Part shown: positions 1-11,200 of the stretch, piece by piece
Layout: the number at the start of each line of letters is the position of its first letter
How positions within the stretch are numbered: the first letter of the stretch is position 1
Source of the DNA: Dryocola sp051297175
GTDB lineage: Bacteria > Pseudomonadota > Gammaproteobacteria > Enterobacterales > Enterobacteriaceae
Assembly (NCBI RefSeq): GCF_051297175.1
Contig: NZ_JBINNY010000001.1
Span: 3,906,001-3,970,000 of the forward strand
Length of the DNA: 64,000 bases
Reading direction: 5' to 3'
Notes under the pieces: model-generated
The model's database searches: none
The model's input: only the letters and a program-made list of their open reading frames with translations
What the model was told of the DNA's origin: nothing
Made by a program: the position numbers and the translations under genes

Positions 1-571
1 GTCAATAACCCATAATCACCGATGATTCCAAAACAGAAAACCTTATACCTCAACACATTAAGAAAATTCTTACGCAAAAAGGAGAATACAAAAACATCCC
101 TTTCTATGAATCCACGAAATTATGTGAGATACACCCAACATTTATATAACATTTTCACTGCACTTATGGACATTAGTTCGATTGACAGGCATGGCAATCT
201 TCCGCAAAATCCCGTCATTCATAGCTTTTCATGATAAGAACCGAAATTAACTAATATACAAATTATGCATAAATAACATGCACACCATTGCCGATAGTTA
301 ATAACCCCCCGAAATACATAATTCAAAATTATTATTTCGCCTGTTTGTTATCCCAAATGGACAATTTATATCAACACCTAAGCTTATGGATGTAGCGCAG
401 TTGTGAATGACAGGAAAATCTATTCCCGCCGTTAATCCCACACGCTTGGTTATTATCCTGGCTAGCAGAGACCTACCCTAAATTCGGTTTATCGTTTTGG
501 TATCGAAGAAATACGCCTGATATCAACCGACAGATTTCATTAATGCATCACTCTTTACTGCGAGATTCTTT
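1..571 (+). promoter_or_regulatory. AT-rich leader upstream of the sii-like operon
   Basis: No convincing gene is present here. The stretch is visibly richer in A+T than the rest of the window, as is usual for H-NS-silenced accessory operons (inference). A possible sigma70 promoter lies at 182-210: TTGACA at 182-187, a 17-bp spacer and CAAAAT at 205-210. If used, it would leave an untranslated leader of about 350 nt. An imperfect ops-like motif lies at 388-397. A 70-codon open frame at 22-234 has no recognisable features and is not called. Confidence 0.4.
182..210 (+). promoter_or_regulatory. putative sigma70 promoter for the sii-like operon
   Basis: The -35 hexamer TTGACA (182-187) is a perfect consensus match. 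CAAAAT (205-210) at 17-bp spacing matches four of six -10 positions. It is the best promoter I could find by eye in the AT-rich leader, but such regions throw up chance matches. Confidence 0.3.
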
Positions 572-1381
572 ATGGAAGAAAGTAACCCGTGGCCAACGTT
601 CGTTGACGCATTTTCAACGGTACTGTGTATTTTTATCTTTTTGATGCTGATCTTCGTGCTTAACAGCATGCTGATTATGTTTGAAAGCTCAAAAAAACAT
701 TACGTGCCAAATACCGGCGCCACCCACTCCCAGGCTGCCAATATCACGTCCACAGACCCAACCGATTCGCCATCGGTAAGCCCTGAAGATCTGGAAGCTG
801 ATAAGTCCAGCGCATCAGGCGCGCAGGCTGACAACACGCCGAGCAAACCTGTTCAGCTCAGCAAGCAGGCGATCAAATCAGAAGTGTTAAGCCAGAAAAG
901 CCAGTCGGAAACGCTGTCGCAGGCAACGACCGATAACACCACGGCGCAGGACAGCAACACCGAAAGTGAAAAAGACCCTACGCAAACGGTTATCGCCCTC
1001 GCGCAAAACCAGCGTTCTGCCGACATCAAAGGTTTAGAAACCGGGCGTTTTGATACAACAGAAAAGACGCCGCGCACGCATGAAATTAAAGGTGACCAGT
1101 TCATCATTTATTTCAAACAGGCTGAGCAGGGCTATACCGCCGAGGTAATGGAAGAATTAAGCAAATGGCTCGCGGCGACGGGTAAAAAGCCTGTTTCCGT
1201 CACCCTCTATACCCCAAATATCCCTTCAGTATCGGTTTCTGACGCCATGCGTTTAGCCTACCAGCGCGGGATTATTCTGCTTAAAACGGTGAAAAAACCG
1301 TATCCAGGGCAGGAAGTTTCTATTTCGGTTGTTAACGATTCCAGCATCGTTAACTGCGCCATCGTCACAGTGAGTGAATAA
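572..1381 (+). CDS. siiA: SiiA-like inner-membrane protein (MotB/ExbD-like T1SS accessory subunit)
   Basis: This 269-residue protein has one membrane helix (about 14-37) preceded by the motif NPWPTFVDAFST. The Asp at position 12 is placed like the proton-path Asp of MotB/ExbD and the functionally important Asp13 of Salmonella SiiA. Residues 45-165 form a low-complexity Ser/Thr/Gln/Ala linker. The C-terminal part (about 170-269) resembles the OmpA/MotB-like periplasmic domain of SiiA. In Salmonella, SiiA pairs with SiiB as an inner-membrane proton channel that energises or controls the adhesin without being part of the core exporter. It is the first gene of a six-gene operon and overlaps or abuts siiB. 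It is longer than Salmonella SiiA (about 210 aa), mainly in the linker. The ribosome-binding site is weak. Confidence 0.8.
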   Translation: MEESNPWPTFVDAFSTVLCIFIFLMLIFVLNSMLIMFESSKKHYVPNTGATHSQAANITSTDPTDSPSVSPEDLEADKSSASGAQADNTPSKPVQLSKQAIKSEVLSQKSQSETLSQATTDNTTAQDSNTESEKDPTQTVIALAQNQRSADIKGLETGRFDTTEKTPRTHEIKGDQFIIYFKQAEQGYTAEVMEELSKWLAATGKKPVSVTLYTPNIPSVSVSDAMRLAYQRGIILLKTVKKPYPGQEVSISVVNDSSIVNCAIVTVSE

Positions 1382-1382
1382 A

Positions 1383-2639
1383 ATGAATTTTTTAAGAAAT
1401 CATAAAGAGCTGTTTGTTTCCCTTCTATGCGCCGCGTTGCCGCTGATCGCGATCCTATTCCCGTCGATTCGTGAATATGTCATCGGAAACTATTATGTTT
1501 CAGCCACCTATAACACGGCGATTATTTTTGTTTATTTAGTCGGCTGTTTCCTGGTCTTCTTCTCATTCCTGGAACTGACTAAATGCACCGTTATCCTGCA
1601 ACAAAAGAACAGCAGCAACCCCGCGCCTTTATTGGGTGATGCGAACAAAATCGTTTTCTCCCCGAACCACGGTCAAAGCGATGACACGCTAGCCTCGCTC
1701 TATGAAAGCATGAAAGAGAGCGTTAACAGGAAACAGCAGCATCGCCTGTCGGCGATTCAGAACTGCGCCAACATTTCCACCATGATCGGCCTGCTGGGGA
1801 CCTTCGCCGGTCTGTCCATCACCATCGCGTCCGTTATCACCCTGCTCGAGCGTTCACAGATTAGCGGCAACACCAACGACGCCGATATGCTCGGCGTTAT
1901 CGTAAACGTGGTGTCCTCGCTGTCTGAGCCGCTCAAAGGGATGAACACCGCGTTTGTATCCTCGATTTACGGGGTGGTCAGCGCCATTCTGCTGGGCATC
2001 ATGTGCTCATTTTTACGCAGCTCCTTTAACAAGCTGAGCGTTACGCTGCGCGATGCGAACCTCGATTTTCTGCGCGAAGTGAAGACCCGCCAGGTCGACG
2101 GCAAAGTACGTATTTTGCAGATCGAAACGGTGGTTGACGAACTCGTGCGCGAGATGAAAACAGACCTCACCGCCTTCCACCAGTCGACGCTTGCCCTACA
2201 GCAGGAAAAACGCGGCCTTCTGGTTTTACTGATCGAAAAAATGGACGAGTCCCACCAGCGCCGCGCCGCGTTTGAAGACAGCCTTCTCACAAGCGTCGGC
2301 TATCACGCCGAAGGTCTTGGCTACATCAGGGAAGCCGTTGACTGCGCCAATCAGCAGCTGGCTACCCAGCACCTTGTCGTTGAGCAGATCAAAGACAACG
2401 GAACCGAGCAAAACAAAGCGCTTAACCTGATTAATGAGCAGCAAAATCAACTTGTTGAGTTGGAAATAAGCCAGCAGGAAACCCTTGCGCACTATCAGCA
2501 GGCAAACGTTGAAAACCATCAGCGTACCCAGGCGACGCTTGAAAGCCACGTCGAGACTTTCCCACCGCTCTTTAGCCAGGTTGCAGGCATGCAGCAGTCG
2601 CTGACAAAAGACATCATTATGTTGAAAAACAAGGAATAA
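1383..2639 (+). CDS. siiB: SiiB-like inner-membrane protein (MotA/ExbB/TolQ-like)
   Basis: This roughly 418-residue protein has membrane helices at about 8-25 and 40-62, then a MotA/TolQ/ExbB-type pair at about 133-155 (GLLGTFAGLSITI) and 188-212 (the AFVSSIYGVVSA region). Residues 215-418 look helical and coiled-coil-like. In Salmonella, SiiB with SiiA forms a proton-conducting complex needed for SiiE-dependent adhesion. A GTG at 1374 in the same frame is an alternative start. I prefer ATG 1383 because GAGTG lies at a suitable distance and the ATG falls just after the siiA stop (1379-1381). siiC starts 3 nt after its stop, so co-translation is likely. Confidence 0.8.
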   Translation: MNFLRNHKELFVSLLCAALPLIAILFPSIREYVIGNYYVSATYNTAIIFVYLVGCFLVFFSFLELTKCTVILQQKNSSNPAPLLGDANKIVFSPNHGQSDDTLASLYESMKESVNRKQQHRLSAIQNCANISTMIGLLGTFAGLSITIASVITLLERSQISGNTNDADMLGVIVNVVSSLSEPLKGMNTAFVSSIYGVVSAILLGIMCSFLRSSFNKLSVTLRDANLDFLREVKTRQVDGKVRILQIETVVDELVREMKTDLTAFHQSTLALQQEKRGLLVLLIEKMDESHQRRAAFEDSLLTSVGYHAEGLGYIREAVDCANQQLATQHLVVEQIKDNGTEQNKALNLINEQQNQLVELEISQQETLAHYQQANVENHQRTQATLESHVETFPPLFSQVAGMQQSLTKDIIMLKNKE

Positions 2640-2641
2640 TA

Positions 2642-3982
2642 ATGAAAAGGAAACTTCTTGCATCCTGCATGGCGCTGCTGATGAGCCCGCTTGCAGGCCA
2701 CTGCGCTACCGCTGATGACCAACCGCTGTTATCCCTGAACCTGCTGGTGCAGCACGCGCTGGAAGCGCAGCCTTCGGTGGCGATTGCGTCGTACGAAATT
2801 GAACGACGCAGCCAGGAAACCAACATGTCGAAAGCTGCGCTGTACCCGACGCTTGATATCAGCTCCGAAGCGTCGCAAAAGAACACCAGCGACAGCGGCA
2901 ACGAGCAGAATATCGAAAACAGGGCAGCGCTAAACTATCGCATCACCGATTTTGGCGTGCGCAGTTCGACTATCGAAAAATCCGAGCATATCGAAGACAG
3001 CAGCCGCTTCGATTTTATGCAGACGACCATGCTGACCTCCAGCCAGACGGCCGCCAGCTTTATGCGCATCGAAAAGCTGAAGAAAATCCTCGCCATTATC
3101 GAGCAGGAGAAAGTTTTCTATAAAAAAATGCTCGGTGATTTTTCAGAACTGATCGGCTCTGGCGTAGCGATGCAGTCCGATATGCGTAAAGTTCAGGTTT
3201 CCATTGATACGCTCAGCACCCAGGAGCTGGGCTATCGCTCACAGCTGGAAACCGAAATTGCGAAAATGCGCAATTTAACCGGCGATAGCGTGACGGAAAA
3301 TAACACCCAGCGCCTGCCTGATATCTTCGAAAAGTATAAGTTCGTCACTAACAAGCAGGAAGTGATGGATGAGATCAAGCACGACAGCAATACCTACAGG
3401 TCGCTTGCAAAAAATATTGACGCGGCCAAAGCCGATATTGAAGCAGCGAAAAGCAGTAATTACCCAACCATTGACGCAAGCGCGGGCTATAGCAAAAACA
3501 ACCCCTCCTCCAGCGCCAACCCGGATGATTACAAAGACGAATTCAAAGTCGGTATTAAAGTCGGTTTAAATATCTTTAACGGTTTTAAAAACCAGTCTGA
3601 AGTCGGCAAGTTTTCGGCGCGCTACGCCCAGTCAAAGCTTGAGCTGGACGAGTTTTTAATCAAAACCCAAAATGATATTGATGCGAACCAGTCAAAATAT
3701 CAGGCCAACGTGCAGGCGATGGAAATAGCCAAGCGCTCTTACGAAAACGCCGACAAACTGACTGAGCTTTATAAAGAAGAGTTTAAGCTGGGGCAAAAAT
3801 CACTGCTCGATTTAGTGTCCAGCCGCAGCGAATCTTTCCAGGCACACATCACGATAATCGAAACAACCTACGGCATCTACGAAATGAAGCTGGAGCAGAT
3901 GACGCAGCTGTCAACGCTGCTTACGCAGCTTGCCATAGACAATAAAAACCTCCGCATTGGCTCGAGGTCTTTACTGCGATGA
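2642..3982 (+). CDS. siiC: SiiC-like TolC-family outer-membrane channel of a type I secretion system
   Basis: This 446-residue protein begins with a Sec signal peptide (about 1-22, ending GHCA). Long helical repeats follow, with two copies of the outer-membrane efflux-protein pattern: residues ~30-220, then ~245-430 including the AGYSKN and LNIFNGF beta/hairpin signatures typical of TolC-like proteins. It should trimerise to form the outer-membrane exit duct for SiiE. The start is well placed, with AAGGA just upstream. Its stop overlaps the siiD start (ATGA, 3979-3982), indicating translational coupling. A dedicated channel beside the adaptor and ABC protein means the system need not borrow TolC. 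Confidence 0.85.
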   Translation: MKRKLLASCMALLMSPLAGHCATADDQPLLSLNLLVQHALEAQPSVAIASYEIERRSQETNMSKAALYPTLDISSEASQKNTSDSGNEQNIENRAALNYRITDFGVRSSTIEKSEHIEDSSRFDFMQTTMLTSSQTAASFMRIEKLKKILAIIEQEKVFYKKMLGDFSELIGSGVAMQSDMRKVQVSIDTLSTQELGYRSQLETEIAKMRNLTGDSVTENNTQRLPDIFEKYKFVTNKQEVMDEIKHDSNTYRSLAKNIDAAKADIEAAKSSNYPTIDASAGYSKNNPSSSANPDDYKDEFKVGIKVGLNIFNGFKNQSEVGKFSARYAQSKLELDEFLIKTQNDIDANQSKYQANVQAMEIAKRSYENADKLTELYKEEFKLGQKSLLDLVSSRSESFQAHITIIETTYGIYEMKLEQMTQLSTLLTQLAIDNKNLRIGSRSLLR

Positions 3983-5250
3983 ACCGTAAAGAGAGCGATT
4001 ATCTGATGATGATCATCATGGCGATGACGCTGCTGATAATCTTTTTGTTTAGCGTGATAAAGATAAACGCCGTGGTGCACGGTGCTGGCGTTATTATCAC
4101 TAAAGACAATACGCAGATCGTATCGCTCTCTAAGGGCGGTACGATTAAACGCATCTTCGTCGCGGAAGGTGACTTCGTAAAAAAAGGCCAGGTGCTTGCC
4201 GAAACGGCAAACCTGGACCTTAAAAAAGAGTACGAACACCATAAGGTGCAGGCCACCTATCTGCAGGGCTACACCCACGAACTAAACCTCGTGCTTAGCC
4301 ATACAGGCCCGGCTTATGAAGCCGATATCAGCAAGCTTAAAGACAAGAAAATCATCAGCAATATCCAGTCCGTAAAAAGCAGAGTCGCCACTAAAGACGT
4401 CAAAATCAACGGCCTTTCTTCGGACATCATCGGTATGGAAATCACGCGCATCAGCAAACAGAGTGAAATGAACCTGCTGCGTGAAGAAATAAACATACTT
4501 CGTCCACTCGTGAAGAAAGGCATCAGTTCTTACACCAACCTGCTCAATAAAAAGCAGATGGAAATACGTTTAAAGTCAGAGATCTCAGACATCGACAATC
4601 AAATTTCATCCAAAAAAGATGAAACGCGAGTGGTGCAAAACGAGATTAAAAATGACGACTTCGAATTTCGTCATCTGCTTTCAAAAGACCTCACGGACGC
4701 GCAAAAAGAATTAAGCATGAGCGAGTCTGCGCTCCAGATCTTAAACCAGCAGGTTGAAGAGGCCAGCGTCGCCTCGCCGGTGGATGGTATTATTTATCGT
4801 ATAAATAAAAATGCCTCAACCCAAGGCGGGGTAATTCAGGCCGCAGATTCGCTTTTCGAAATAAAGCCGCTGTCTACGACAGTACTGGCGGAAGTTAAAA
4901 TACAGCCTAAAGACAGGGATCAAATTTATATTGACGGTGACGTTAATATCAACGTCCTGTCCTATTTGCGATCCGGCACCAAGCCGTATCAGGGCACTAT
5001 CGAACAAATCAGTCCCGACTCCTATGAAGAGTCGGTTAATGGATCGATGGTGCGTTATTACAAAATGGTCGTGAAGTTTAACGTCACCGCAAAAGAATTA
5101 ACGATGGTTAAACCCGGCATGACGGTAGACGCCAGCGTTATCACAGGGAAGCATAGCATCTTGCAATATTTGGCCTCGCCTCTTTTAAAAGGGTTCAATC
5201 ATACTTTTTCTGAACCCGTCCTGCCCGCTAACAAATTAAATGCTAATTAA
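3979..5250 (+). CDS. siiD: SiiD-like HlyD-family periplasmic adaptor (membrane fusion protein)
   Basis: This 423-residue protein has one N-terminal membrane helix (about 9-30). A biotinyl-lipoyl half-motif follows (around GGTIKRIFVAEGDFVKKGQ, ~53-72), then a long coiled-coil hairpin (~75-265), the second lipoyl half (VASPVDGIIYRI) and a beta-barrel/C-terminal domain. That is the standard order for type I secretion adaptors. It should link the ABC exporter SiiF to the outer-membrane channel SiiC. The start overlaps the siiC stop by 4 nt. It ends 18 nt before siiE. Confidence 0.85.
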   Translation: MNRKESDYLMMIIMAMTLLIIFLFSVIKINAVVHGAGVIITKDNTQIVSLSKGGTIKRIFVAEGDFVKKGQVLAETANLDLKKEYEHHKVQATYLQGYTHELNLVLSHTGPAYEADISKLKDKKIISNIQSVKSRVATKDVKINGLSSDIIGMEITRISKQSEMNLLREEINILRPLVKKGISSYTNLLNKKQMEIRLKSEISDIDNQISSKKDETRVVQNEIKNDDFEFRHLLSKDLTDAQKELSMSESALQILNQQVEEASVASPVDGIIYRINKNASTQGGVIQAADSLFEIKPLSTTVLAEVKIQPKDRDQIYIDGDVNINVLSYLRSGTKPYQGTIEQISPDSYEESVNGSMVRYYKMVVKFNVTAKELTMVKPGMTVDASVITGKHSILQYLASPLLKGFNHTFSEPVLPANKLNAN

Positions 5251-5268
5251 TGCCTGGAAGGTAATATC

Positions 5269-8200
5269 ATGATTAATAAAACTATATTCATTAACGATAG
5301 TTCTAATGTCGATTTATCTGCCTTCGGCAGCATGAAAAAGGCAAGTTTAACTATTAGCGGCACCGACCTGACTTTTATTTTTGATGCTGCCACCACCGTC
5401 AACATTGTTAACGGCGCGCTCTATTCCAGCCTTGAAAATAGCCAGGTCACCTTTAAGTTTAGCGACGGCTCCGTCGTAGCGGGCAAAGAGCTGCTGAAAT
5501 CCATCGACCTGAGCCACCTTGAGCTGGAAAGACTCGACGCCTCCCTTTCGGAAAGCCGTCAGGAACGCGTGATTCAGGGCAACCTCGAACAAACCGTTGC
5601 AGAGCAGGAAAAGCGCCTCGAAGAGATTAAAAAAGAGGCGCAGGAAGTAAAAAAAGAAGCAGAAAAAATGCAGGCCGAAGCGCAGGAATCACGCAACGCC
5701 GCGCAGGAAATTGAAGAACAGCTTCAGGAAGTCCTCGAAGAGCAGAGCAAGAAAAAAATCATCACCAGCAGCAGCGGCCAGAGCGAGATTGAAGGTGACG
5801 ATCCCTTCGCCCTCGGTAAAAAAACCAAGAAATATGATGACGATGCGGTAGATATTGCCCGCCAGCTGAAGCTCAATGACGATTCTTCCTCCTCGTCATC
5901 GTCCTCCTCTGCCTCGAAATCGTCTGAATCCGATGTCGTGGTTGAGAAAAAAATCGATATCAGCCTCAAGCTTGATGAGGCCAGCGACAGCGGCATTAAA
6001 AACGACCGTATCACCAACGTGACGTCGCCGGTCTTTGTCGGTTCCACCGAACCCAATCTGACCCTCTCCTTCAAGGTAGACGGCATCGTCGTCGGGACTG
6101 AAGTTTCTGATGCGATGGGCAATTTCTCCTTCACCTACCCCGGCACCCTCGTCGACGGCGAATATACGGTAGAGGTTGAAGTCACCGACGGCAAAGGTGG
6201 ACGCGGCACCGCGTCGGTTGCGGTAACTATCGATACCCTGACCGATACGCCAACCTTCGAGCTGGACGCGCAGTACGGCATTCCTCTTGAAGATCAGATC
6301 CCCGGCGAAAACCTGACGCGTTTCCCGGACGCGCAAATCAACGGTACCGCCGAAGCCAACACCCAGGTTGATGTCCAGGTCAACGGCAAATCGGTCGCTA
6401 CCGTAGCCGTCAACGGTGAAGGGAAATGGAGCTATCAGTTCAGCGCCAACCAGCTGGCAGAAGGCGAAAACGCCATTGAAATCATCGCGGAAGATAAAGC
6501 AGGCAACCGCGCCTCTGTCGACGGTCTGATCACGCTCGACACCATTCCGCCCGAACAGCCCTCCATCATTCTTGATGAAGCGAGCGACAGCGGCACCTGG
6601 CATGACGACAGGCTGACTAACGACACCACCCCCGCCTTCCACGGAACCGGCGAGCCTAACAGCAAGCTTGAGCTGTTTATCGATAACAAGAAAATCGCGA
6701 ATGTCGTCGCCGATGGCTACGGCAAATGGAGCTATGTTCTCAGCGATAATATCGCGCTGGCTGACGGCCTCTATCGCGTTGAAGTAGTAGCAAAAGACCG
6801 CGCCGGCAACAGCGCTAAACAAGCGCTCGAGGTTGAAATCGACACCGATATCGATCTCTTCACTATCAAAATGGATAACGCCAGCGACAGCGGCATCGCG
6901 GGGGATAACTACACCAATAACGTTACGCCGGGCTTCTCCGGTAAAACCGATCCCTCAGGCCTGATCAAAGTCACCAATATCACCACCGGCGAGAGCATTG
7001 AGGTGCAGGCCTCAGAGTCCGGGAATTTCTCATTTACCAGCCCGGGCACCTCGGTTGAAGGCCTCAACGAGCTGAGCATTTCCGTCACCGACCTTGCCGG
7101 AAACAGCGCCACCTACAGCGTGTCGTACACCATTGATACCGTGCCGCCCGAGGCACCAACGCTTGTGCTGGAAGAGTACGTCAATTCGCAAACGGGCAAA
7201 ATTCTCACCAGAGACACCACCCCGACGCTGACCGGCACGGCGGAAGCGGGCAGCAAAGTCATCATTTATCTCGATGGCAAAGCCATTGACAGCGTCACCG
7301 CCGATGCCAATCAGCAGTGGAGCTACACGCCAACGTCTACCTTTAACGAAGGCGAACACACGTTAAGCGCCGTCGCCCAGGATTTGGCGGGCAACAATTC
7401 GCCGCCGTCGCCCGACTACACTTTCTCCGTCGATACCATGACGCAGGCACCGCAGGCGCAGCTTGACGCCAGCGACGACACCGGCGCGCGCCAGAACGAC
7501 TGGATCACCAACCACAACGATAACCTGCTGGTGAACGGCAGCGCTGAGCCCTACGCGTCGCTGACCCTCAAAATCGACAATGAGGTTGTCGGCACCGCAA
7601 CGGCGGATGCCAGCGGCCGGTGGAGCTTCGAAATCGATCCAAACCCCGCGCTCGCGGACAAAGTCTACGAACTTACCGTTACCGCTACCGATGAGGTGGG
7701 CAACCAGGCCTCCAGCAGCTTCCAGCTCACCATCGATACCATGACCCAAACGCCGATCGTACAGCTAGACGCCAGCTCGGACACCGGCAGCGCCAGCGAT
7801 GACGCCATCACCAAAGACAGCCAGCCCCTGCTAAAAGGCACCGCCGAAGCGGGCGCGCAGGTGGAAGTCTTTATCGACGGCGTTTCCTGCGGTTCGGTGA
7901 TTGCCAACTCGGAAGGGGTATGGAACTACCGCGTGCCGGGCGCCAGCAAGCTCGCGGACGGTGACCATTCGGTGACGGTCACCGCAACGGACGTGGCCGG
8001 TAACGTTGCCAACTCCATCCCGTTCCAGCTGCACATCGATACGAAAATTGACCAGCCAACCGTCACGCTGTCCAACGATAGCGGCGACAGCAGCAGCGAT
8101 CTGCTGACTAACGAAAAGCTGCCTGCTTTCCGGGGCGAGGCTGAACCGTTCTCGAGCCTTGTGCTCTACCGCGACGGCGTTAGCGTCGCCAAAATGAGCG

Positions 8201-11200
8201 CTAACGCTTCCGGCCAGTGGCAGTACGTCTTCAACGACACGCAGGCGCTTGACGACGGGAGCTACATTTTTTACGTCGTTGCGACCGACATCGCGGGCAA
8301 CAGCGCCACGTCCGAACGCATTCAGGTTGTGGTGGACACCACGATTGCCATGCCGGTGGTCGATCTGGACAGCTCGTCCGACTCCGGCTATCTGAACGAC
8401 GATCGCCTGACCAACGACACCACCCCGACGTTCATCCTGACCAAAGTCGATCCTGACGTTACGCACGTGCAGATTAGCGTCGACGGCGTGAGCTACGACG
8501 CAACGCTCAACGCGGGCGTTTGGACGCTCACCCTGCCTACGGCCCTGAGCGAGGGCCAACATCAGATTACGGCAACGGCGACCGACAGCGCGGGCAACAG
8601 CGCCACCTCGACCGTGCTCGATATCCGGGTTGATACGCAAACCAGCTCGCCGCTGATTACGCTCACCGATGATACCGGCGTTAAGGGTGACAACGTGTCA
8701 AACGACACCACGCCGGGCTTTGCTATCGTTACCGACCGCGACGTCATGCAGGTTAGCGTGTCGATGGACGGTGGTGCCGCCGTTGTCGCGACGCAGGACA
8801 GCGAAGGCAGCTGGCACTACAACATGACCGAGGATCTGACCGACGGCGCGCATACCCTGTCCGTCACGGTGACCGACGCCGCGGGCAACACCCAGCAAAA
8901 TAGCCTGACGTTTACCATTGATACCCAGCTGCAAACGCCGACCATCGATCTGGTAGACAGCGCCGACACCGGCGTCAGCAGCGCGGATGACCGCACCAAA
9001 AACACGCAGCCGTCTTTTGCCCTGGGTAACATGGACGCCGACGTGGTCGCCGTGGAGGTGCTGATCGACGGCGTCAGCTACAGCGCGGTCAATACGGCCG
9101 GTACCTGGAGCTTCACGCCGGATGCTCCTCTGCCGGACGCGGTTTACAGCTTCCAGGTGCGGGCGACCGACGCGGCGGGAAACAGCCGAACCTCCAGTCC
9201 GCTGCTGGTCACGATTGACACCGTCACCGCTGCGCCAGCCATCACCCTGACCGATGACAGCGGCCAGCCCGGCGATAATTTAACCAATGTCGTTACCCCA
9301 GGTTTCGCTATCACCACCGACGGCGACGTCGTGCAGGTTAGCGCGATTCTCGATAACGGCACCGCGCTTGCGGCAACGCAGGACGGCGAAGGCCGCTGGC
9401 ATTTCTCTCCCCCGAGCGCGCTCGCAGACGGCACGCACAGCCTGACGGTGACCGTGACAGACAGCGCGGGCAATACCAATCAAAATACCCTGGCGTTCTC
9501 GGTGGATACGCAGCTGCAAACGGCAACGGTAGACCTGGTTGACGCCTCCGACAGCGGCATTAGCGCTACGGACAACTGGACGCAGGACTCTACGCCAACC
9601 TTCGCACTTGGCAACGTGGATAGCGACGCGGCCTCCGTCGAGGTTCTCATCAACGGCATAAGCTATGCGGCGGAAAAAAATGGCGCCAGCTGGAGCTTCA
9701 CGCCGAACCCGGCCCTGCCTGACGCGGTTTACGACGTCCAGGTCCGCGTAACGGATATCGCGGGCAACGTGACCACCTCCGCCCCGATGCCGGTGACGAT
9801 TGATACCACCACGGCCCTGCCAGCCATCACCCTGAGCGACGACACCGGCGTGCTGGGCGACAACCTCAGCAATAACGTTACGCCGGGCTTTAGCATTGCG
9901 ACGGATGTCGACGTCGTTGAAGTGATGGTGCAGTTGGACAACGGTGCCGCCGTTGCCGCGACGAAAACCCGCGACGGCCAGTGGCAGTACACCGTGCCTG
10001 CCGCGCTGTCGGACGGGGCGCACACGCTGTCCGTAAGCGTGATGGATGGGGCGGGCAACAGCCGTCAAAACGCCCTGTCGTTTAACATCGACACCCGGCT
10101 TGCGACGCCAACGCTCGATCTGATTAACGCATCCGACACCGGCAACAGCGCATCCGACGGCTGGACCCGCGACGCGACCCCGTCCTTCGCCATTGGCAAT
10201 ATCGACGCCGACGCCGTGAACGTGGAAGTGCTGATTAACGGCGTCAGTCATAAGGCGACGCAGGATAATAACGGCAGCTGGGAATTCACGCCGGACAGCG
10301 CGCTGCCGGACGCCCGCTACGACGTGCAGGTTCGCGTGACCGACGCCGCGGGCAACGTCGCCGCCTCCTCCACGCTGCAGGTGACCATTGATACCGTCAC
10401 CGCCGCGCCGGACATCACGCTTAACGACGATACCGGCGTGAAAGACGACAACCTGACCAATAGCGTGACGCCGGGCTTCGCCATTGCCACCGACGCCGAC
10501 GTGGTGCGCGCCACCGTCACTCTCGACAACGGCACGCCGGTTTCGGCGGTCAAAGACAGCGATGGGCACTGGCATTACAACGTCCCGGCCGCGCTGACCG
10601 AAGGGGAACATACCCTGACCGTCACCGTTACCGACGGCGCGGGCAACACCAACCAGAACTCGCTGTCGTTCACCGTCGATGTGGCGTTACGCACGCCGAC
10701 CGTCGATCTGCTGGACGGCTCCGACACGGGCACCAGCAGCACGGACAACCTGACCCGCGACACCACGCCGTCGTTTGCCATCGGCGATATCGACAGCGAC
10801 GTGATTAGCGTCGACGTGCTGGTTGACGGCACCCGCTACGCCGCCACCAAAACGGGCGATGCGTGGAGCTTCACTCCGGCTACCCCGCTGTCCGACGGCG
10901 AGCATGAGATTCAGGTTCAGGTAGCCGATGCGGCAGGCAACACCGCCACGTCAGCTGCGCTGACCATCACCGTCGACACCGTCACCGCCGCGCCCGTTAT
11001 CACCCTTAGCGATGATACCGGCGTTAAAGGCGACAACATCACCAACGACACCACGCCGGGCTTTGCCATCGCCACCGACGATGACGCGGCGCAGGTGACG
11101 GTGACGCTGGATAACGGCACGGCATTCGCCGCCACCAAAGACAGCGACGGACGCTGGCATTACAACGTGCCCACGGAGCTTGCCGACGGGGCGCACACGC

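Noticed and set aside
22..234. Seventy-codon open frame at the left edge
   Set aside because: No family resemblance, no ribosome-binding site, and AT-rich composition typical of non-coding leader.
5269..5560. LapA/BapA-type N-terminal retention module with a LapG cleavage site
   Set aside because: No TAAG/PTAAG-type di-alanine site in the expected setting was found, no lapD or lapG gene is in the window, and the N-terminus matches SiiE instead.
9280..10611. Long minus-strand open frame (443 codons) inside siiE, and several similar ones from 7,000 to 19,000
   Set aside because: They mirror the repetitive GC-rich siiE frame, have no ribosome-binding sites or recognisable domains, and recur with the repeat period.
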